Source of the DNA: Bacteroidales bacterium
GTDB taxonomy: Bacteria; Bacteroidota; Bacteroidia; Bacteroidales; Muribaculaceae
Direction of reading: 5' to 3'
Assembly (NCBI GenBank): GCA_004557565.1
Contig: SFGS01000004.1
Coordinates: 62,001-126,000, forward strand
Length of the DNA: 64,000 nt
Part shown: positions 16,240 to 24,350 of the stretch, one piece after another
How the letters are laid out: each line of letters starts with the position of its first letter
Numbering within the stretch: the stretch's first letter is position 1
The notes under the pieces: model-generated
What the model saw: only the letters and a program-made list of their open reading frames with translations
Told to the model about the DNA's origin: nothing
The model's database searches: none
Made by a program: the position numbers and the translations under genes

Positions 16240-17541
16240 TTACATCACAATTTTTGAGGCCTTAGCACCTTTCTTCACGATGTAGATGCCGCCCTTTTGT
16301 GGGTTGGCAATGCGAATGCCTTGCAGATTGTAGTATTCTGCTTTAGCATTGTCGTCGGTCACCACAGTATCGATTGACGATGGGGTTTGGAACTGGATAA
16401 TGGCAGCCACAGTGATTGCTTGTCCGTCGGCATCAGTCCACTCATAGCCAAACTCACTGGTGGCGTTCTTGCCAAACAGCGGCTTTTTGATGGTGATCAC
16501 ACCATTCTCCATTTTGTCGATCTTCGAGGCAAACGAAGAAGATGCCTTCAGGTCGGCTTTAGAAATGCCATCAGCCACATAAATGCCAGCATCGTTACCG
16601 ATGTAGAAGTTGATGGTTTCGTTGCTTTGCACAGCCTTGAATCCAGTGTATTGAGGTTGGATTACCACAATATCGGGGTCGGAAGCGTCGATACGCACAT
16701 AAGCAGGTGTGTTGTCGAGGTTTTTCGACACCAATGGGCATCCAGTGGCAGAGTAGGGGTTCACCAAGCGGTAAAGTCCTGCTGTGGTGGTGCTTTCCTC
16801 TACATCCACGGTCCAAGTGTAGTCGTCGGTGTTCGATGAGAATCCCGGTGAAAGGAAACCATCGGTGAACGAGGCCTTGCCAGCCGATTTCCATTGCTCT
16901 GCCGGCTGCTCCGTTGGGAGGGTAATCACAGTGCTATACTCGCCCTGCCAGTTATAACCATAGGTGGCGCCCTTTGCAGCCTTGCCGAAACGTGGCGACA
17001 CGATAGTAATCACACCATCTTTAAGCGTGGAGTTGTAATTGTATTGAATGATTTCCGACTCGCTGTAGCCTTCCTCCTCATTGAAATAGCAACCGGCATT
17101 GCCAATATAGAATGGGTCGGAAAAATTGGCGCGTGTCTTGTCCACGTTCACAAAGCCCGACACTTGTGGCTCTACCCTTACAAATTCAGGCTTCGACGCA
17201 TCGATAACGAGGTCGTGCGCCTCTTTGTTTTCGTTCTTGTCGAGAAATGGGAACGAAGATGAAGTCCAAGGGCTGGCGAGTTTATAGACATGGGCTGTTT
17301 CGGTGCTCTCGTACACCTCCACGCTGAAGGCGTAGTCGGCAGGATTCAGTTCTTCACCTATGGAGGGAGCCAAGCCAGGCACCACCCAGCCATCAATCAT
17401 AGTGCCTTTGCCAAGGTACTTCCATGTGGTTTCTGCACCGCTTTTTCGCGCTGCCACTTTGTTCATGCCTTGTGCGAAAGCCTGTGCCGAAAGGCAAAGA
17501 CTGAGCCCCAAAGACATTAAAATTGTAGTAAATTTCTGCAT
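16240..17541 (-). CDS. Secreted two-repeat protein with sorting-domain-like C-terminus
   Basis: 433 residues with a Sec signal peptide (cleavage near AFAQG, about residue 25). Two homologous repeats of about 160 residues follow (about 36-190 and 215-375). Each starts WK..GK....DG...PG, continues with YxFxVxxxEST, then Y.L.(N/S)P, an (V)xIDAS.P stretch and (P)Q..GF, and finishes with a FGK..... block. The last 40 residues (YYNLQGIRI, GGIYIV) resemble reduced C-terminal sorting tails of Prevotella/Bacteroides secreted proteins. No enzyme motif is seen; a cell-surface adhesive or binding role is a guess. It has its own promoter and a hairpin after the stop. Confidence 0.75.
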   Translation of the reverse strand: MQKFTTILMSLGLSLCLSAQAFAQGMNKVAARKSGAETTWKYLGKGTMIDGWVVPGLAPSIGEELNPADYAFSVEVYESTETAHVYKLASPWTSSSFPFLDKNENKEAHDLVIDASKPEFVRVEPQVSGFVNVDKTRANFSDPFYIGNAGCYFNEEEGYSESEIIQYNYNSTLKDGVITIVSPRFGKAAKGATYGYNWQGEYSTVITLPTEQPAEQWKSAGKASFTDGFLSPGFSSNTDDYTWTVDVEESTTTAGLYRLVNPYSATGCPLVSKNLDNTPAYVRIDASDPDIVVIQPQYTGFKAVQSNETINFYIGNDAGIYVADGISKADLKASSSFASKIDKMENGVITIKKPLFGKNATSEFGYEWTDADGQAITVAAIIQFQTPSSIDTVVTDDNAKAEYYNLQGIRIANPQKGGIYIVKKGAKASKIVM

Positions 17542-17569
17542 TTGTGATAATTTTTAGAAAATTTGTCTG

Positions 17570-17600
17570 CAAAATTAATGCTTTTAACGGAATAGTGCAA
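17570..17600 (-). promoter_or_regulatory. Promoter of the secreted-protein gene at 16240
   Basis: Minus strand: TTG (17600-17598), 20 bases, TAATTTTG (17577-17570), 29 bases before the ATG at 17541. Confidence 0.62.
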
Positions 17601-17771
17601 AAAAGGTTTTCACCTCCTTATTTTCTACCAGCCCTCAGTTCCACATTTGAAATTTCCCTCAACGCAAATTATAGTGGATTTCTTGCACATTTATCGGGAG
17701 ATTTTCTCTATTTTTGTGATAATGTTTTTTATGATTAAAAAGCCCGAAAAAATCTTCAAAAATAAATAATT

Positions 17772-18191
17772 ATGGGAAAGGCTGATGAAATTATCAATGG
17801 CGAGTTACGCGTGAGTCCACGGCACATCACCACGCTGGAACCTGGCGAAATTTTCGTGTTTGGCAGCAATGCGCAAGGTATGCACCTCGGCGGTGCCGCA
17901 CGCACGGCGCACATGAAATTCGGCGCAGTTTGGGGAAATGGCGAGGGATTGCAAGGGCAGTCATACGCCATACCCACGATGGAGGGCGAAGAAAGCACCA
18001 AGCGTGCCGTGGAGCGATTCGTGCAATTCGCACAAGAGCACCCCGAACTGAAATTCTTGGTCACTCCGATTGGTTGCGGCATAGCCGGCTACACGCCAAA
18101 GGAAATCGCGCCAATGTTTGAGACCGCAGTCACGCTGAAAAACGTGTATCTCCCCAAGATTTTCTGGGAAGTGCTAATGGCTGAGAAATAG
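17772..18191 (+). CDS. Conserved small protein of a phage-associated family (macro-domain-like, function unknown)
   Basis: 139 residues, probably cytoplasmic. Conserved-looking segments are EIFVFGSNAQGMHLGGAA (about 25-42), GLQGQSYAIPTM and VTPIGCGIAGYTPKEIAPMF. The FVFGSN...G.GAA loop and the late IGCGIAGY loop recall the nucleotide/ADP-ribose-binding loops of macro domains, and similar short proteins are, as I recall, common in phages. That relation is inference. It is a single gene with a TATTTTTG -7-like box at 17709-17716, and no other phage genes are nearby. The downstream 487 bases contain only a repeat element. Confidence 0.65.
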   Translation: MGKADEIINGELRVSPRHITTLEPGEIFVFGSNAQGMHLGGAARTAHMKFGAVWGNGEGLQGQSYAIPTMEGEESTKRAVERFVQFAQEHPELKFLVTPIGCGIAGYTPKEIAPMFETAVTLKNVYLPKIFWEVLMAEK

Positions 18192-18228
18192 GTGATGGTA
18201 TACATGTTATCACGAAAAAGATGTGACG

Positions 18229-18490
18229 AAATTCCGTTAGGAATTTGATGTGTGTAGGCAGGTATGCAGAAAAGATGTAATGGAGCGAAGCGAAATGGAA
18301 TCTTTTCGAACCTTTAGCTCGCTCGAAACATCAAATTGCCTTTCGGTGGTGAAATCGCATCCCGCTGGGATGCATGTTTGTTATGTGACTTTGCAGGCAT
18401 TTCGCTTCGGTTATGCTCCATTTCGCTTCGCTCATTACGCATAACCTTCGCTGCATACCTGCCTACACACATCAAATCCCTACGGGATTT
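18229..18490. repeat. 262-bp inverted-repeat element (MITE-like)
   Basis: The outer arms 18229-18269 and 18451-18490 are inverted copies, with 26 bases perfect (TTTGATGTGTGTAGGCAGGT at the left). Each tip is a small hairpin: AAATTCC/GGAATTT on the left and AAATCCC/GGGATTT on the right, differing by paired changes. Inside are a second inverted pair (ATGGAGCGAAGCGAAATGGA near 18280 and its partner near 18415) and a GCATCCC/GGGATGC hairpin. No open frame for a transposase is present. It fills most of the gene-free stretch 18192-18678. Confidence 0.8.
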
Positions 18491-18607
18491 TTTCAATCAT
18501 CACTAAATGAACAGATGGACAACTTGTATATCATTTCCGAGAAATAGCCAACCCGAATAAATTTTATTGCCGAAAATCTGCGATAAAACCGTGGCGACGG
18601 TAGGGAA

Positions 18608-18639
18608 TTTTGTATTTATTTGTTTTTTGTCTATCTTTG
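18608..18639 (+). promoter_or_regulatory. Promoter of the gene at 18679
   Basis: TTTTG (18608-18612), exactly 19 bases, TATCTTTG (18632-18639): a consensus Bacteroidota promoter 39 bases before the ATG. Confidence 0.75.
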
Positions 18640-18678
18640 TGAACAGCAACAATCTTAATAACCAATACTTAGAATGTT

Positions 18679-19326
18679 ATGAAAAAAAGAATCTACCTTA
18701 TGAGCTGCATCGTGGCTATTTTCATGACCACCCAGTTCTCGGCGTGTGTTAAAGCGCAAAATCACAAAAGTGCGGAAAGCAAAACCGCTTCCAATGTGGA
18801 AACAAAAAAGCAAGATGACAATACAAATCGGGTGACCTACGACCTCGCTTTCGTGGAAGCGCATGGACCTGTGCACACCATTCAATACCTCGATGGCGAC
18901 ATCTATGTTTTCGACAAGAGCGGCAACATCGTCACCTTCAATGGCTATGACCCATTCACCGCCGATGTGTATGGTCAGCCCGAAAAACTCTTGAATAAAT
19001 TCAACCGCGACAGCGAAGGACGCATTTGCAAAGTTGTGGGTGCGATGTTTGACACCGACTACACGTGGGAAGGCAAGCGAATCGTGAAATATGTACGCGG
19101 CATTGAATCCGGTCTTAGAACAAGGGAATACCACTATGGAGCTAAGGGGCTCATTGAGTATGCCACTAACACAACGGAATATGAAACATACGAAGATGAT
19201 GATCCTACCGAGGTGACTCGCGTAAAAGAAGTGTACGAATATAAGAAGTTTGACAATTACGGCAACTGGACCGAGCGCACCGTAAAAGGCGTGACCACCC
19301 ACCGCGAAATCACCTACTACAAATAA
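18679..19326 (+). CDS. Exported protein with YD-repeat-like strands, function unknown
   Basis: 215 residues. The signal peptide ends in TTQFSACVKAQ; a cysteine is present but the lipobox is poor, so it may be a lipoprotein or a soluble exported protein. A polar linker precedes beta-rich repeats of the type YxFDKSGNIVxF, KFNRDSEGRICKVV, REYHYGAKGLIEYA and KKFDNYGNWTERTV. This is the pattern of short RHS/YD-like wall-associated beta hairpins seen in many small Bacteroidota proteins. No catalytic motif is visible. It is convergent with the phosphoesterase gene, with only seven bases between the two stop codons, and is transcribed from a consensus promoter. Confidence 0.7.
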   Translation: MKKRIYLMSCIVAIFMTTQFSACVKAQNHKSAESKTASNVETKKQDDNTNRVTYDLAFVEAHGPVHTIQYLDGDIYVFDKSGNIVTFNGYDPFTADVYGQPEKLLNKFNRDSEGRICKVVGAMFDTDYTWEGKRIVKYVRGIESGLRTREYHYGAKGLIEYATNTTEYETYEDDDPTEVTRVKEVYEYKKFDNYGNWTERTVKGVTTHREITYYK

Positions 19327-19333
19327 CGCCAAA

Positions 19334-20602
19334 TCAGCGTTTTTTGGAGGGCACTTGCAGGTGGTCGATAGCGGTGCCGTGGCGGTCGTAAAGAGTGAGG
19401 GTGAGGGCTTTCGGGGTGGCATTGAGGTGAATGGCACCCATGGTGTTCACGCCCTCGGTCCATATTTTCTTGATGATGTCGCGGTTGAGCGTCCATTCGC
19501 GCGCAGCCTGTCCACGGTCGTTGTCGCTCGATGGTGTTTGCACACACACGGTGCCTTTTTCATCGGCGGCGAGTTTGCCATCGTAGAGCGCACCGGAGCG
19601 CACATAAATGTGATTATTGCCTGCGAGAGCCAAATCCACGCCGAATTCATCGAACAATTTGCCCCATCTGGCGTATTGCGAGGTCTTGCCGTCGTTGCCA
19701 AAAAACCATTGGTAATGCTCGCACACAATCACGTAGCGCGCCTTTTTGCGTTGCTTCCGCATCACTTGGCAAAACCAGTCTTGAGCGGCAGCAAGCCCCT
19801 CGTCGGTGCGCATCGACTCGCTGTTGAGCATCACAAACAGTGCATCGCCATAGCGGAAATAATAGCACACGCCCTCCTCGCCAGCATAGCCGTTGCGAGG
19901 ATAGTGGTTGGCATTGCGGAAAAAGTCGTTGGTGCACTTGGCGTATTTTCGGCTCATGTTGTCGTGGTTTCCGTTCACGCCAGCCCACATATATTTGCGG
20001 AAGATGGGTTCATCGTACATCGACTTCCAAAACGAGTAACTGCCGCCCCACGCAATCACATCGCCGAGGTGCAACACCCAGTCGAGCGACGCGTCTTTGC
20101 GGCAAATGGTGTCGATCATCGTCATTGCCGAGCGCAGGCGTGAGGGCACTGGCGGATAGTGGTGGAAGTCGGAAATCACACACGCGCTCCAGCACTTGGC
20201 ACCTGCCGTGCGAAAGCGATAGATGGGTGTGCGCTGGTCGCCAGCCACCACACGGTACATGTATTCGGTGTCGGGCTTGAGTTTTTTAAGCGTGGTGCCG
20301 CATTTGTTGAATCGCCAACGCTCATACACATCTTCGTTGAGCGCGGTTTTGCTCCACAGGCTGTCGAAAGTGGTGCAAAGGTGCATATCCACATCGGTGG
20401 CACGGCGGGCATTTCGCCATAATTTGTCGGTGGATTCGGTAAAAATCACGTGCGACTGCGGCGCGTCGGCATCGGTTGCCCAACTCACATTCATCGCCAC
20501 CGAAGCATCTTCGGCAGGACAGGTCACCACACTGAAAACTCGCTGAGCATGGGCGGCAACTGCGGCAAACGCCAGCATCAGCAGCAAAAATATTCGGTTC
20601 AT
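19334..20602 (-). CDS. Secreted metallophosphoesterase (purple-acid-phosphatase-like)
   Basis: 422 residues from the chosen ATG at 20602, which starts a clean signal peptide ending AAHA/Q. An N-terminal fibronectin-III-like domain (about 20-130, containing LKPDTEYMYRVV) precedes a calcineurin-type domain with the metal motifs SDFHHY, LHLGDVIAWGG, NGNHDN, VCEHYQWF and GNNHIYVRS (GHxH replaced by NNHI). This domain order is that of purple acid phosphatases. The open frame extends to 20722, but the promoter at 20633-20664 lies inside that extension, so the shorter start is preferred. The substrate is unknown; the protein is expected in the periplasm. Confidence 0.85.
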   Translation of the reverse strand: MNRIFLLLMLAFAAVAAHAQRVFSVVTCPAEDASVAMNVSWATDADAPQSHVIFTESTDKLWRNARRATDVDMHLCTTFDSLWSKTALNEDVYERWRFNKCGTTLKKLKPDTEYMYRVVAGDQRTPIYRFRTAGAKCWSACVISDFHHYPPVPSRLRSAMTMIDTICRKDASLDWVLHLGDVIAWGGSYSFWKSMYDEPIFRKYMWAGVNGNHDNMSRKYAKCTNDFFRNANHYPRNGYAGEEGVCYYFRYGDALFVMLNSESMRTDEGLAAAQDWFCQVMRKQRKKARYVIVCEHYQWFFGNDGKTSQYARWGKLFDEFGVDLALAGNNHIYVRSGALYDGKLAADEKGTVCVQTPSSDNDRGQAAREWTLNRDIIKKIWTEGVNTMGAIHLNATPKALTLTLYDRHGTAIDHLQVPSKKR

Positions 20603-20632
20603 ACGCAAATACAGTAAAATTTTTATAGAACC

Positions 20633-20664
20633 CAAAGTTAGTAAAAATCTGAAACTACTGCAAA
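20633..20664 (-). promoter_or_regulatory. Promoter of the metallophosphoesterase gene
   Basis: Minus strand: TTTG (20664-20661), 20 bases, TAACTTTG (20640-20633), 31 bases before the chosen ATG at 20602. Confidence 0.68.
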
Positions 20665-20839
20665 TGAATTGATTTTTAGGAAGATTTGGCAAAGATTTTT
20701 CAATCAGCAGTGGAATTTTCAATTATCACGATGGCTTTTAACAAAAATGTATTAACTTTGTGTTTCAACGGAAAAATCGATATTTTTTATACAATTATTT
20801 ACAGTCGCCACGGCGACATACAATCAGGAAAACGACATT

Positions 20840-21985
20840 ATGCATTTATCTCCCAGCATAGGACACGACTTGGTCACTGGCACACGCTTCATGGGCGCAT
20901 TCACCATGTTTGCCCTCTCCATTCTGCTTGCGTTTGTCAACCGAGGAAAAACGCAACTCAAAGTATATAATCAGGCGCGCTGGCTGATTTTCACTGGCTG
21001 CCTATTGCTGTGCATTTTCAATTTGGTGCAGTTTTTAGGCAATTTCCGTGAGCAGAGCATCACGCTGTCGTGGGCTGTCACCACCATGTTTTTAGTGGCA
21101 ATCATCCCCCCTATCTTCTTGGGCAACCTGTTTCTGCTTCGCGCCGGCCACGACATGAAGCCGCACATTTGGCGGTCGGTGATATTCGTGGCGTTCTGCT
21201 ATGGGCTGTTTTTCTATGGATTGACCAACGATTTGCTCATCGACGATGTGGAGCCACACACCACCGTCACGTTCTACATAGCCCTTGCCCTGTTTGCTAA
21301 AATCACGCAAATGGCTATCGTGCTGCACCGTGGATTGAAGAAAACGAGGTCAAGCCTCACCGACGGAGAACTACAGCAGCGACACGTGGCACTGCGCTAC
21401 ACTTCGCACGCCATGAACGCCCTGCTCGTGGTGACCGTGTTTGCACCATGGGCTGGACTCACTTCATCTACCCTACTCTACACCATCACCAAACTCACTT
21501 TGCTTATGACGCTGTCGTGGCTGGTGTGCGAATTTTGCCTCTACGGCTACAACATGGCGGAAACAATTGAGGTGAACGATGAAATACGCGAGGCGCAACT
21601 GATGGAGGGGGAACGCCCCAGCACCGACATTTCGGAACACGCCTCCCGAAAAATCGAGGCATGGGTGGATGCGCGTCACTACACCGACCCCATCCTCACC
21701 ATCGGCACGGCACAGAAGCAAATGGGCGTGTCGGCATCAACCCTCAACGCCTACCTCAGCAGCAACACCGATGCCACCAATTTCAGAAAGTGGCTGCCAT
21801 ACCTGCGCATCGAGGAAGCAAAAAGGCAAATGACACAGCATCCCGAACTCACCCTTCAAGCCATTGCCGAGGCGAGTGGATATGCCAACCACCCCAATTT
21901 CACAAGGGCTTTCAAAACGAAAGAGGGAAATTCACCCACAGAATGGATAACAAATCACAAAAACAATAAAAGCAACACACATTAG
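20840..21985 (+). CDS. Membrane-embedded AraC-family transcriptional regulator
   Basis: 381 residues. The N-terminal 230 residues contain about six membrane helices; a cytoplasmic linker (about 235-280) follows, then an AraC/XylS helix-turn-helix domain at about 285-372 with LRIEEAKRQM and the second-helix signature IAEASGYANHPNFTRAFK.EG.SP..W. The layout implies that a membrane sensor directly controls DNA binding. The ligand is not known. It stands alone; a TAACTTTG -7 box occurs at 20753-20760. A strong terminator follows at 22010. Neighbouring targets could be the secreted genes on either side, which is inference. Confidence 0.85.
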   Translation: MHLSPSIGHDLVTGTRFMGAFTMFALSILLAFVNRGKTQLKVYNQARWLIFTGCLLLCIFNLVQFLGNFREQSITLSWAVTTMFLVAIIPPIFLGNLFLLRAGHDMKPHIWRSVIFVAFCYGLFFYGLTNDLLIDDVEPHTTVTFYIALALFAKITQMAIVLHRGLKKTRSSLTDGELQQRHVALRYTSHAMNALLVVTVFAPWAGLTSSTLLYTITKLTLLMTLSWLVCEFCLYGYNMAETIEVNDEIREAQLMEGERPSTDISEHASRKIEAWVDARHYTDPILTIGTAQKQMGVSASTLNAYLSSNTDATNFRKWLPYLRIEEAKRQMTQHPELTLQAIAEASGYANHPNFTRAFKTKEGNSPTEWITNHKNNKSNTH

Positions 21986-22009
21986 TTGATTGTTAGATAG
22001 TTAACCTTG

Positions 22010-22049
22010 GTGCTTGTCATGAATTTCGATTTTATGACAAGCATTTTTT
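22010..22049 (+). terminator. Intrinsic terminator of the AraC-type gene
   Basis: TGCTTGTCAT (22010-22019) and ATGACAAGCA (22033-22042) form a perfect 10-bp stem followed by seven T, 24 bases after the stop codon. Confidence 0.88.
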
Positions 22050-22201
22050 TGTTTCATGACAAAAACACAAGCATTAATGACAAAAGCATTATATCTGAAA
22101 AGGTTTATTTTTGCAATGTGAATTTCACAAGACACCCACGCCGGCAAATTCACCAAAACCTGCCTAAAAACAGACTAAACCTTTCCTTAATATATGATGC
22201 G

Positions 22202-22238
22202 GAGCACTCTGTAATTTTAACGGAATTACAGAGTGCTC
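22202..22238. repeat. Perfect 15-bp palindrome
   Basis: GAGCACTCTGTAATT (22202-22216) and its exact inverse at 22224-22238 are separated by seven bases. No T-tract follows. It lies in the 583-base gene-free stretch 21986-22568 that also holds the AraC terminator, REP-like copy 3 and a terminator for the next gene. It could be an operator or a remnant of another small repeat. Confidence 0.7.
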
Positions 22239-22273
22239 TCCGTTTATCCCCCCACCTCTCCCCCATTCCCTCA

Positions 22274-22476
22274 CATCGATGCTATTGCAGATCAGTGGAA
22301 AATTCCCCAAACGATTTTGCATGGTAGGGACGCGATACTTCGCGTCCGCGACAAATGGTTGATATTCAATATGGTAGCACAATTATGGGCGGACGTGAAG
22401 TATCACGTCCCTACCGGGTTTGGTTTTTCGCCGAAGGCGAGCGGTATTTATCCACTGAACCGCTATAGCATCGATG
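22274..22476. repeat. Imperfect 26-bp inverted repeats around REP-like copy 3
   Basis: CATCGATGCTATTGCAGATC at 22274 (26 bases in all) is matched in inverse orientation at 22451-22476 with about four mismatches. The 93-bp element sits between them, giving a nested palindrome of 203 bases. Confidence 0.65.
22323..22415. repeat. REP-like 93-bp double-hairpin element, copy 3
   Basis: Left hairpin GGACGCGATACTTCGCGTCC, centre TTGATATTCAATAT, right hairpin GGACGTGAAGTATCACGTCC. The length is identical to copies 1 and 2. Confidence 0.88.
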
Positions 22477-22507
22477 TAAATAGTGAGGATGAGCGGCGGT
22501 GGGGGCA

Positions 22508-22541
22508 CAAAAAAGCCCTTGGCTTCCGGAAGCCAAGGGCT
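22508..22541 (-). terminator. Intrinsic terminator of the secreted-protein gene at 22569
   Basis: AGCCCTTGGCTTCC (22514-22527) is directly followed by its inverse (22528-22541), a 14-bp stem. On the minus strand a run of six T follows, 28 bases after the stop codon. Confidence 0.85.
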
Positions 22542-22568
22542 GAGACTTATGATAGTGATTGAATCGGT

Positions 22569-24350
22569 TTATTTCATCACTTTTGCAGAAGAAGTGGTGC
22601 CATCGGTGTAGGTGGTAACCACGATGCTTACGCCATCGGCTGGTTGTGCGAGGGCACGGCCAGAGAGGTCGAAGTAGCGAACGCTCTTCACAGTCTTAGC
22701 GGCAGTCACATCGTTAACCGAAGTTGGTTCGGTGAATGTAACCTTCACTTTGTCTGAATCCTTGCTGTAAAGTTTGTCGATTTCACCGCCCACCACAGTG
22801 GTAACGTAAGCTGCCACGGTGTAGCAGTAGCTGATACCATCGGTGAATGGGAGTTCGAATGCCTTAGAAAGAGTGTTTTCGGCATCAAATTCGCCTACGA
22901 GGCTCATGATTTCTTCGCCAGCCTTCTTTTCTTGTGAAATTTCGATGCTGTCGATCCACACGCGAGAAGTAGTGCTTGGGTAGGTAAATTCCACATAGGT
23001 GTTTTCATTACCCTTGGTGAAGTTCAAAGTATAGTCGTTCAAACCTTCCAAAAGGGTCACTTGCTGAGTTTCCACCACGTTTTCGCCGTTGTAAACATTC
23101 ACAGTCACTACGCCACCAGCCACATACACGCCGCTTTGGGTGCCGCCCATGCGCACCTTAACCACGAACTTGCCACCGTTGCTTGCGAGGTTCTTAACAG
23201 GTGAAAGGAGTGAAGCAGGTGAGGTTTCAGAGAATGGAGCCAAACCGAGCAGACCTTGAGCGTAGAGGTGTGCGTTGGCATACCAGCCGCTTTCGTTGGT
23301 GTACTTGTCGAGGTATTCGTTCAAACTTGGATAGACAGGTGCAGTCACTGTGCCTTCCTTGAAAGCAGAGAAGTCTTCAGAAGCCACAACCATATTCTTG
23401 TCTTCCTTCAAAGTGAGCACCTTTGAAACGGTCACGAGGTAGCCTTCTGCCTGGTCAACAGCGTTCCAGTTGGCGGTGAAGCCAGCGGCAGTCACGTTGC
23501 TTGCAGAGAGAGCTTCAGGAGCAGCGAGGCTTGAAATCACCTTCACCACTTCAATCTCGTTGGAGTTTTCAGAGGTAGCTGTGCCGTTGGTGGCGCGAAC
23601 CACGAAGAAGTAGCGCTTAGCGGCATCGAGGCCAGTCACCTTATAAGAAGAAGTGAATGCGCCAGACACAAACTCGTTTTGGAGCGCATAAACAGGTGCG
23701 CCATTTGCGTCCTTGGTATATACGTCGAGGTAGTAGCCAGTTGAGCCAGAAATGTAGTCCCACTTAGCGGTAAACGAAGTGCCATCGGCTTGAGTTGGTT
23801 GCTTAGCCACAGGTGCTGGGTAGAAGTCAGCGCTCTGTTCCACCTTCAAGTTGTCGATGAGCAGGCCGTTCAATGCCATAGATGCGGTAATCTTCAAATA
23901 AGTGGTGCTTGAAGTGCTTGCGCCGCTCACCACATAACTCACGTCGTGCCATTTGTTGTCGAACACGAAATCGGTCACCTTGGTGCCGTAGTTCACAGCG
24001 ATAGCGAACATGGCGCCGCTCTCGTCGTAAGAGCGAACACGCATCGAGATTTTGATAACGCCCTTGTTGGCCTTCATATCGTAGCGCGCAGTCTGCAAGT
24101 TGCCGCCGTCGCCAATTTTCAGCATACCGCCGGCCTCATACACATAACGTCCGCTCCAGCCTATGAGGGTGGTACCCAACTTGTTGGTCAAGCCGCTTGA
24201 GATGTCGGTGGTAGCGGGCTCTGCCTCGCTGCCCTCGGTGAATGCAACAAATGATTCGTCGAGCACAGTGGTCACCTCTGACTGTGCCATCGCGCTCTGA
24301 CCCATCACCAGCATAACTGCTGCAAACACAAAATGAAATACTTTCTTCAT
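22569..24350 (-). CDS. Secreted multi-domain protein with fibronectin-III repeats and sorting-domain-like C-terminus
   Basis: 593 residues with a signal peptide cleaved near SAMAQ (about residue 23). A beta-sandwich domain (about 30-170, jelly-roll-like) is followed by a fibronectin-III domain (about 179-272, with VTGLDAAKRYFFVVRA), the start of a second FN3 domain (about 275-315) interrupted by a second jelly-roll-like domain (about 320-490), and the rest of that FN3. The last 45 residues (SVRYFDLSGRALAQP, VVTTYTDGT) match the tail of the frameshifted protein at 49508. No catalytic motif is seen; a surface or extracellular binding protein is likely. Confidence 0.75.
   Translation of the reverse strand: MKKVFHFVFAAVMLVMGQSAMAQSEVTTVLDESFVAFTEGSEAEPATTDISSGLTNKLGTTLIGWSGRYVYEAGGMLKIGDGGNLQTARYDMKANKGVIKISMRVRSYDESGAMFAIAVNYGTKVTDFVFDNKWHDVSYVVSGASTSSTTYLKITASMALNGLLIDNLKVEQSADFYPAPVAKQPTQADGTSFTAKWDYISGSTGYYLDVYTKDANGAPVYALQNEFVSGAFTSSYKVTGLDAAKRYFFVVRATNGTATSENSNEIEVVKVISSLAAPEALSASNVTAAGFTANWNAVDQAEGYLVTVSKVLTLKEDKNMVVASEDFSAFKEGTVTAPVYPSLNEYLDKYTNESGWYANAHLYAQGLLGLAPFSETSPASLLSPVKNLASNGGKFVVKVRMGGTQSGVYVAGGVVTVNVYNGENVVETQQVTLLEGLNDYTLNFTKGNENTYVEFTYPSTTSRVWIDSIEISQEKKAGEEIMSLVGEFDAENTLSKAFELPFTDGISYCYTVAAYVTTVVGGEIDKLYSKDSDKVKVTFTEPTSVNDVTAAKTVKSVRYFDLSGRALAQPADGVSIVVTTYTDGTTSSAKVMK

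Noticed and set aside
20603..20722. N-terminal extension of the metallophosphoesterase
   Set aside because: It would bury the signal peptide, and the promoter at 20633-20664 lies within it.
22007..22327. 106-codon open frame after the AraC gene
   Set aside because: It covers the terminator hairpin and the 15-bp palindrome; composition and position show it is intergenic.
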